Shown here piece by piece: positions 48,328 to 53,246 of a stretch of 53,246 bases of DNA. The translations under genes and the position numbers were made by a program. Source of the DNA: DATIHQ01 sp035480535 (GTDB taxonomy: Bacteria; Chlamydiota; Chlamydiia; Chlamydiales; SM23-39); NCBI GenBank assembly GCA_035480535.1, contig DATIHQ010000006.1:1-53246 (forward strand), in the 5' to 3' direction. The stretch's first letter is position 1. Each line of letters opens with the position of its first letter. The notes under the pieces were generated by a model that saw only the letters and a program-made list of their open reading frames with translations, did not search any database and was not told the DNA's origin.

Positions 48328-49078
48328 TTCTCATGCCCACTTAAGTTCTCCTGAAGTGTATTCACAAATCGAGGCCATTCTGACTCGAGCCAAAATCGCC
48401 CATGTCCGCAAGGTTCTCAACATTTGTACCGATCCAGATAATTTAAAACTGGGACTCCAATTGCGAAGCGATGGGGTGCAAAACGCAGGAGCCACAACTC
48501 CGCATGATGTGGAGAAAGAGGGTGAGAGCGCTTTTCCCCTTTTCGCTCACGCCGCCCGCACAAAACAACTCGTCGCAGTGGGAGAAACAGGATTGGATTA
48601 CCATTACGAACATTCCAATAAGGAAACGCAAAAAAAGTTCTTAAAGCGCTATCTCCACTTAGCTTTAGAATGCGCGCTTCCCGTGATTTTTCATTGCCGC
48701 GATGCATTTGAAGATCTCTTTGCAATTACAGATAAGGAATATCAAAAAAAGGCCCCAGCCATTCTTCATTGTTTTACGGGAACGATGGAAGAGGCTAAGG
48801 AAGTCATTCAACGGGGGTGGTATCTATCGCTGAGCGGGATTGTAACGTTTAAAAAGAGCGAAGGTTTAAGAGAAGTGGCCAAGATCGTGCCTCTTTCGCA
48901 GCTATTGATTGAGACAGATACGCCCTATCTAGCGCCCCAAAGCAAGCGGGGAAAACAGAATGAGCCTGCTTTTCTTCCAGAAATTGCAGCTTGCATTGCC
49001 GCTGCTCGCGGGATCGGCGTCGAAGAAGTAGCCCAAGCCACCTTTGAAAATGCCTCCCATCTTTTTAATCGACCCTGA
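48311..49078 (+). CDS. tatD: TatD-family DNase
   Basis: Metal-dependent 3'-5' exonuclease and DNA-repair enzyme. The 255-residue protein has the metal ligands of the family: YYDSHAHL near the start, GETGLDYHY, FHCRD, HCFTG and ETDTPYLAP. Length is normal. The ATG at 48311 is preceded by GGGG inside the end of the glycosyltransferase gene; a TTG two codons upstream is less likely. It ends 14 bases inside the convergent gene. Confidence 0.93.
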   Translation: MTHYYDSHAHLSSPEVYSQIEAILTRAKIAHVRKVLNICTDPDNLKLGLQLRSDGVQNAGATTPHDVEKEGESAFPLFAHAARTKQLVAVGETGLDYHYEHSNKETQKKFLKRYLHLALECALPVIFHCRDAFEDLFAITDKEYQKKAPAILHCFTGTMEEAKEVIQRGWYLSLSGIVTFKKSEGLREVAKIVPLSQLLIETDTPYLAPQSKRGKQNEPAFLPEIAACIAAARGIGVEEVAQATFENASHLFNRP

Positions 49079-50105
49079 CATAAACACGGCCGCGCATGGC
49101 TTCCCGCTCTAAAGATACACGAGTTACCATCCCACTCAAGAAAAGCGGTTCTGAGAAAGCGGGAGAGGTTTTCCAGTTTGAAATAGTTGAGAACATCTCA
49201 GAACACATCTTCTTATTCTCTTCTACTTGATTTGATGTCAAAGGCCAGCCTGTTAGAGGTTCATCGAGATCCAAATCAACAAGAAGGGTGATTATGAGGG
49301 AATTGGAGCTCCAAATTCGAGGAGATTGTCTTAAAATGTCTTCCATCCGGATCATCCCCATCAAAACTCTTAATTTTTCCGGATCTAATAAAACCGGACT
49401 CACTTGAAGATCTGATAACCCGTGAATGATCTCTTCAATCATTTGGAGATTTGCATGGGTCTGCTGGGAAGAGTCAAAACAAAACCCAGGATGTTTTTTT
49501 CGAGCGATCATTTCAGAGACCACCTTGAAAGGGGTCGCGAATTCGGAATTGTTGCGAAAAGAGGAAAGCCTGTTCTGGAGTATTTCCTGAGCCATACATA
49601 GATCGCACATATTCGTTTCAGTCGCAGGAGAATCCCTCACAATGAAATACAGTGCAGAAGCCATGCTCAAATCAAGATCGAGAAGCTTCGATTCTGCTTG
49701 ACTAACGTGTGGATCAACTTGCGCCTTTGCGCTCTGAGTCAGAAAACTCGCGACCTCTTGAAGTTTTGCTGGATCGGTCTTTCCTTCGGGCCAATTGGGG
49801 CAAGCTTCTTGGAGTGCTGCGATGGCAAGGTTTGTAAATAATCTGCATCGCAAAGGGGCGGCGTACTGCCTTTGAATAGGGTTTGGCAGGCGGGCGAACC
49901 AACGAGAGTTGATCCTATCAAGGCCCTCCTGGGCATACATTCTTTTCTGCCCGGGTATCGAGCTCGCTACTGCTTGATTTACAACTCCTATAAGAGAACG
50001 GAGGGCTGCCTCAGTAACCATTGGGTCGGTCTCATTTGAAGAAGAGCTGCTAGAACTTGAAGTTTCAAAGGGGGAAGGAGTTCGAATATTGCCTATTGCC
50101 GACAT
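49065..50105 (-). CDS. Hypothetical protein with Ser-rich N terminus, candidate effector
   Basis: The 346-residue protein begins MSAIGNIRTPSPFETSSSSS and continues into a Ser/Asn tract up to about residue 26. A helical domain without signal peptide or membrane segment follows. It holds a CxxC pair (MCDLCMAQ, about residue 166). AAGGA precedes the ATG. I recognise no family. Disordered Ser-rich N termini are typical for type III secreted chlamydial proteins, which makes secretion plausible. The 3' end overlaps tatD; the divergent gene at 50230 begins 124 bases away, and the gap between them contains nothing else I can name. Confidence 0.65.
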   Translation of the reverse strand: MSAIGNIRTPSPFETSSSSSSSSNETDPMVTEAALRSLIGVVNQAVASSIPGQKRMYAQEGLDRINSRWFARLPNPIQRQYAAPLRCRLFTNLAIAALQEACPNWPEGKTDPAKLQEVASFLTQSAKAQVDPHVSQAESKLLDLDLSMASALYFIVRDSPATETNMCDLCMAQEILQNRLSSFRNNSEFATPFKVVSEMIARKKHPGFCFDSSQQTHANLQMIEEIIHGLSDLQVSPVLLDPEKLRVLMGMIRMEDILRQSPRIWSSNSLIITLLVDLDLDEPLTGWPLTSNQVEENKKMCSEMFSTISNWKTSPAFSEPLFLSGMVTRVSLEREAMRGRVYVRVD

Positions 50106-50229
50106 AGATCCTTATTCATCGATAGAGGATAAAACTGAGGTGTCATTTATGGACAGAGATTTCCACCCTCTTGCCAGGAATTGCGCACCTGCTTATTCTA
50201 ACCCCCTTTTTTAGAAAGGAGTTTCTTCC

Positions 50230-50856
50230 ATGCTTGCTGCCGTATGCCGATCTCTTCCTAGATCTTCTCTGTCTCTTACTACCCGAGCCGCTACGCCCTA
50301 CTCTCTACAAGCTCGCCGCTATGATCCCTGGCCTCCTAGGCCAATAGCAGCGCCTCAAAAGAAGCCGCAAATCGCTGTGTCAACAATGGAAAAAGAAAAG
50401 ATCCAGAGAATCGTTTTGAGGAGTCTTTATGGGGCGACTCCAGTAGAAAAAGAAAATCTTTTGTATAAACTAAAAATTTCCAACTGGGATGTACTTCACT
50501 TTCCTCTCTGCTCGCTCAATGACAAAAAACCGTGGATTGAAACCCTTCTCACCCATGTTCGCAACAATCTATCTCAAGAAATTTGTCTGAAAACAAAAAT
50601 TTCCCCAGATTTTCCAGTAGAGAAAATTCACAACCCTAGTGTAAAGGCAATTGAAACATTGGTTGCGGATATAAAAAAATTTCATGCATGCCCGCAGCAA
50701 TTTGAAATTGCGAAAATCAACCTAGAATCAAAAACGATGATTCCTGCATTAGCAGCGAGGATGGTGCAGCTTAATCAAGCGATAACTGTTGAGCTCTATC
50801 TCCCCGATGCCGGATGGAAAGAAAATAAGAATGGTCAAGTCTTAACTACTCTTTGA
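50230..50856 (+). CDS. Hypothetical protein with a mitochondrial-presequence-like N terminus
   Basis: The 208-residue protein begins MLAAVCRSLPRSSLSLTTRA and has no acidic residue before D32. Arginines occur at 7, 11, 19, 29 and 30, and Ser, Thr, Ala and Leu fill the rest. The stretch ends in ARRY-D, the pattern of a mitochondrial processing site. A Pro/Lys linker (about 33-47) follows, then a mixed alpha/beta domain that I do not recognise (about 53-205). AAAGGAG is well placed before the ATG. No bacterial signal peptide or membrane segment exists. Host mitochondrial import would need prior type III secretion; both are inference. Confidence 0.65.
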   Translation: MLAAVCRSLPRSSLSLTTRAATPYSLQARRYDPWPPRPIAAPQKKPQIAVSTMEKEKIQRIVLRSLYGATPVEKENLLYKLKISNWDVLHFPLCSLNDKKPWIETLLTHVRNNLSQEICLKTKISPDFPVEKIHNPSVKAIETLVADIKKFHACPQQFEIAKINLESKTMIPALAARMVQLNQAITVELYLPDAGWKENKNGQVLTTL

Positions 50857-50882
50857 GAAGATCACATTTTTTAGTTTTTGAC

Positions 50883-50912
50883 TTGTTCTTTTGCAGTTAA
50901 AAGTTCTATAAC
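50883..50912 (+). promoter_or_regulatory. Candidate promoter giving leaderless sdhC mRNA
   Basis: TTGTTC (50883-50888), 18-base spacer and TATAAC (50907-50912). The ATG at 50920 lies seven bases after the -10 box, exactly as at 2540, and no Shine-Dalgarno sequence is present. Confidence 0.4.
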
Positions 50913-50919
50913 AAGTCTT

Positions 50920-51849
50920 ATGGCTGCGCGTGTAGAGACGATTTCAAGCACATTCATTTGGCGGCGAGTTCATTCTTTAATGGGGCTTTGGCTCGTCCTC
51001 TATTTAATTGAGCATTTGTTAGTCAATTCGCAGGCGGCTCTTTGGATTGGAGATGATGGAAGCGGATTCGTGAAGATGGTCGATTCCCTTGAATCGCTTC
51101 CCTATTTGCAGGTGATTGAAATTGTTTTTATCGCAGTGCCTTTGGCAATTCACGGAGTTTGGGGCGTGAAGCGGGCGCTGGACGCACGGTTGAATTCTTC
51201 CCGAACAGATGGCTCTTCTCCTTCGATGAAATATGCGCGCAATCGGGCGTTTACTTGGCAGCGGCTCACCTCGTGGATCTTGCTATTCGGAATCATTGGG
51301 CACGTGGTGCAGATGCGCTTTTTAGATATGCCAAAGAAAGCAAAATTGAATTACGAAGAGCAATATTTCTCTCGCATTACGATGGATGACGGCCTTTCTA
51401 CTTTGGCTCCGCGGCTTGGGGTAACTCTTTATACCCGCGAACAAATCGCCGCGCTTAAGGCAGAAGACGTAGCTCAAAAAGAAGGGTCAGCGGCAGAAGA
51501 AAAGCAGAAAAGCAAAGAGAGGATGAAGTGGCTTAAAACGCTTGATTCCTTTCATCTGAGAGAAAATCAAGTGGTGGCGGTGGCGCCGCTTCCTGGGAAA
51601 GCGATCCTTTTGACGGTGCGCGATACGTTTAAAAGCCCTGTGATGGGGATTCTCTATACGATTTTTGTCTTGGCGGCCGCTTTTCATGCATTCAATGGGT
51701 TTTGGACTTCATTGATCACTTGGGGAGCCATTCTTTCCTATCGATCGCAAAAGGCAATGCTCCCAGTGGGTTGGTTTGGGATGGCCCTCTTGTCCTTTTT
51801 AGGCCTGGCGGCGATTTGGGGCAGCTATTGGGTCAACCTTAGGTCTTAA
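50920..51849 (+). CDS. sdhC: Succinate dehydrogenase cytochrome b subunit
   Basis: Membrane anchor of complex II carrying heme and quinone sites. The 309-residue protein has five membrane segments of the Bacillus-type cytochrome b558. Heme-ligand histidines fall in RRVHSLMGLWLVLYLIEHLL, AIHGVWGVKRAL, IGHVVQMRF and AFHAFNGFWTSL. A hydrophilic loop of about 100 residues (about 145-245, charged and Lys/Glu-rich) separates segments three and four, longer than in Bacillus SdhC. The gene is followed after six bases by sdhA, in the order sdhC-sdhA that I remember from Chlamydia (CT593-CT592). The start at 50920 lacks a ribosome binding site. Confidence 0.9.
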   Translation: MAARVETISSTFIWRRVHSLMGLWLVLYLIEHLLVNSQAALWIGDDGSGFVKMVDSLESLPYLQVIEIVFIAVPLAIHGVWGVKRALDARLNSSRTDGSSPSMKYARNRAFTWQRLTSWILLFGIIGHVVQMRFLDMPKKAKLNYEEQYFSRITMDDGLSTLAPRLGVTLYTREQIAALKAEDVAQKEGSAAEEKQKSKERMKWLKTLDSFHLRENQVVAVAPLPGKAILLTVRDTFKSPVMGILYTIFVLAAAFHAFNGFWTSLITWGAILSYRSQKAMLPVGWFGMALLSFLGLAAIWGSYWVNLRS

Positions 51850-51855
51850 ATCGTT

Positions 51856-53246
51856 ATGGCAGAGAAAAAAAAGAAAGAAGTGATTGTTGTCGGAGGAGGC
51901 TTGGCAGGTCTTTCGGCTGCGATGAAATTAGCCGAGAAAGATTGTCTGATCAAGTTGATTTCTGTCACTGCGGTGCGAAGATCTCATTCAGTTTGCGCGC
52001 AGGGGGGGAAGAATGTCGCGATCAATCTAAAAGGTGAAGATGATTCGCCGATCATCCATGCGTATGATTCAATCAAAGGGGGCGATTTTTTAGCTAACCA
52101 GCCTCCTATTCTTGAAATGTGTCTTGCAGGACCTGGCATATTGCGAATGATGGATCGCATGGGCTGTCCATTCAATCGGACTCCTGAAGGACATGTCGAT
52201 TTTCGCAGATTTGGAGGGACTTTATATCATCGGACAGCTTTTTGCGGGGCTTCCACTGGCCAGCAGCTTCTCTATTCTCTGGATGAACAGGTTCGCCGCT
52301 ATGAAATAAAAGGAATGGTAGAAAAATTTGAACACCATGAATTCTTGCGGTTGATCTTAGACAAAGATGGTCGCGCACGAGGGATTGTCCTGCATGATCT
52401 TTTCAATTTAAAACTCCATGTCTTGAAGGCGGATGCTGTTGTGATTGCCACAGGGGGACTCGGACTTATCTATAAAAAATCTACTAACTCTACCTTCTGC
52501 ACAGGAGCTGCAAATGGGCGGCTTTACATGCAAGGGATGAAATACGCAAATGGAGAATTCATTCAAATCCACCCCACGGCGATTCCAGGTTCAGATAAAA
52601 TGAGGCTGATTTCTGAATCTGTTAGGGGAGAAGGGGGACGGATTTGGGTTTATGGAGATTCTTCAAAAAAGATCCTCTTTCCTGATGGGACGATGAGACC
52701 TTGCGGGAAAACGGGAGAACCCTGGTACTTTCTCGAGGAAATGTATCCTGCCTTAGGAAATCTAGTGCCTCGCGATATTGGTTCACGGGAAGTCCTGCGG
52801 ATATGTGAGCTGGGACTGGGAGTCGATGGAAAAATCCAGGTTTATCTCGATATTACACATCTGCCGCTAGCAAAACAGCACAAATTGGAAGCGGTTTTAG
52901 ACATCTATAAAAAATTCACGGGAGATGACCCCCGCAAGAAGCCGATGAAAATTTCTCCTGCTGTTCATTATACGATGGGGGGAGCTTGGGTCGATTGGCC
53001 CGCTGCTGATGATCCTGACCGATGGACCCGCTTTCGCCATATGACGAATCTCAAAGGGTGTTTCAATGTAGGCGAGTCTGAATACCAATACCACGGGGCC
53101 AATCGCTTGGGAGCTAACTCTTTATTATCATGCATTTTTGGAGGTCTTGTCGCGGGTGTTGAGGTGCCTCGTTATATTGCAAGCCTGAGTTCCAGTTATA
53201 CCGATACTCCCGATGCTGTTTTTCAAGATGCATTGGAAAAAGAAGA
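51856..53246 (+). CDS. sdhA: Succinate dehydrogenase flavoprotein subunit, C-terminus outside window
   Basis: Oxidises succinate with covalently bound FAD and passes electrons to the iron-sulfur subunit. The visible 463 residues contain the FAD-binding loop EVIVVGGGLAGLSAAMKLAE and the flavinylation histidine H44 in RRSHSVCAQGG. Catalytic segments are EFIQIHPTAIPG, SESVRGEGG, PRDIGSREV, and GCFNVGESEYQYHGANRLGANSLLSC. The sequence type (long H-S-V-C-AQGG loop, no E. coli-like spacing) agrees with the Bacillus/epsilon-type enzymes paired with a single large SdhC. The ATG at 51856 comes six bases after the sdhC stop. The window ends before the last part of the protein. Confidence 0.97.
   Translation, partial: MAEKKKKEVIVVGGGLAGLSAAMKLAEKDCLIKLISVTAVRRSHSVCAQGGKNVAINLKGEDDSPIIHAYDSIKGGDFLANQPPILEMCLAGPGILRMMDRMGCPFNRTPEGHVDFRRFGGTLYHRTAFCGASTGQQLLYSLDEQVRRYEIKGMVEKFEHHEFLRLILDKDGRARGIVLHDLFNLKLHVLKADAVVIATGGLGLIYKKSTNSTFCTGAANGRLYMQGMKYANGEFIQIHPTAIPGSDKMRLISESVRGEGGRIWVYGDSSKKILFPDGTMRPCGKTGEPWYFLEEMYPALGNLVPRDIGSREVLRICELGLGVDGKIQVYLDITHLPLAKQHKLEAVLDIYKKFTGDDPRKKPMKISPAVHYTMGGAWVDWPAADDPDRWTRFRHMTNLKGCFNVGESEYQYHGANRLGANSLLSCIFGGLVAGVEVPRYIASLSSSYTDTPDAVFQDALEKE

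Noticed and set aside
1..53246. CRISPR arrays, rRNA genes, transposase genes, riboswitches
   Set aside because: I looked for regularly spaced repeats, conserved rRNA segments, transposase motifs and known leader structures and found none I could support.

Overview
The window reads as a chromosomal segment of a Chlamydiota member outside the classical Chlamydiaceae, that is, a Parachlamydiales-type amoeba or invertebrate symbiont. I infer this from gene content and order, not from a database search. The housekeeping groups follow the layout I remember from Chlamydia: rpsT - CoiA-like gene - rpoD (sigma-66); aspC - mreC; a membrane protein followed by gspD-gspE-gspF-pseudopilins; tolQ-tolR-tolA-tolB-pal-LysM protein; and sdhC-sdhA. 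A murI glutamate racemase, an intact PhoB-type response regulator, an ACR3 transporter and several lineage-specific proteins go beyond the reduced Chlamydia gene set. There are no rRNA genes, CRISPR arrays or transposase genes. One tRNA (Ala, GGC) is present.

Layout. 1-1566: a large Ala/Gly-rich protein on the minus strand, cut by the window edge. 1692-5915: rpsT, two small membrane proteins, a CoiA-like nuclease, rpoD and a DUF3185-like membrane protein, followed by tRNA-Ala. 6088-8396: aspC and mreC. 8342-10313: two tandem CDP-glycerol glycerophosphotransferase-like paralogues. 10329-13095: mutY, a GT4 glycosyltransferase and a tetratricopeptide-type membrane protein. 13741-20910: type II secretion operon. 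20956-25471: ACR3 transporter, tautomerase, a large exported MORN-repeat protein and a 41-residue Pro/Gln/Lys-rich protein with its own terminator. 25618-30540: minus-strand operon of a TPR protein, a vWA protein and rsmD. 30636-37907: DMT and MFS transporters flanking four unrecognised genes, three of them probably exported or effector-like. 37977-41790: TPR membrane protein, glycine-zipper lipoprotein, response regulator, murI and LysM lipoprotein. 41794-46362: Tol-Pal operon with one foreign-looking gene between tolA and tolB. 46571-49078: two paralogous glycosyltransferase-like genes and tatD. 49065-50856: two candidate effectors. 50920-53246: sdhC and the start of sdhA.

How the genes work together. 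Envelope biology dominates. TolQRA-TolB-Pal, the LysM protein, MreC and MurI fit the peptidoglycan-dependent division of chlamydiae. The Gsp operon would export proteins across the outer membrane. Several genes that I cannot assign have low-complexity N termini, hydrophobic tails, repeats or, at 50230, a mitochondrial-presequence-like start, and are candidates for secreted host-interaction proteins.

The most unexpected structures are non-coding. A palindrome family (core TGTAAAGC-n-GCTTTACA) occurs three times, once intergenic and twice inside genes. A 153-bp MITE-like element with perfect 16-bp terminal inverted repeats sits directly upstream of tolQ. A bidirectional promoter with overlapping -10 boxes serves rpsT and its divergent neighbour. 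Two promoters, at 2540 and at sdhC, are placed so that their mRNAs would be leaderless.
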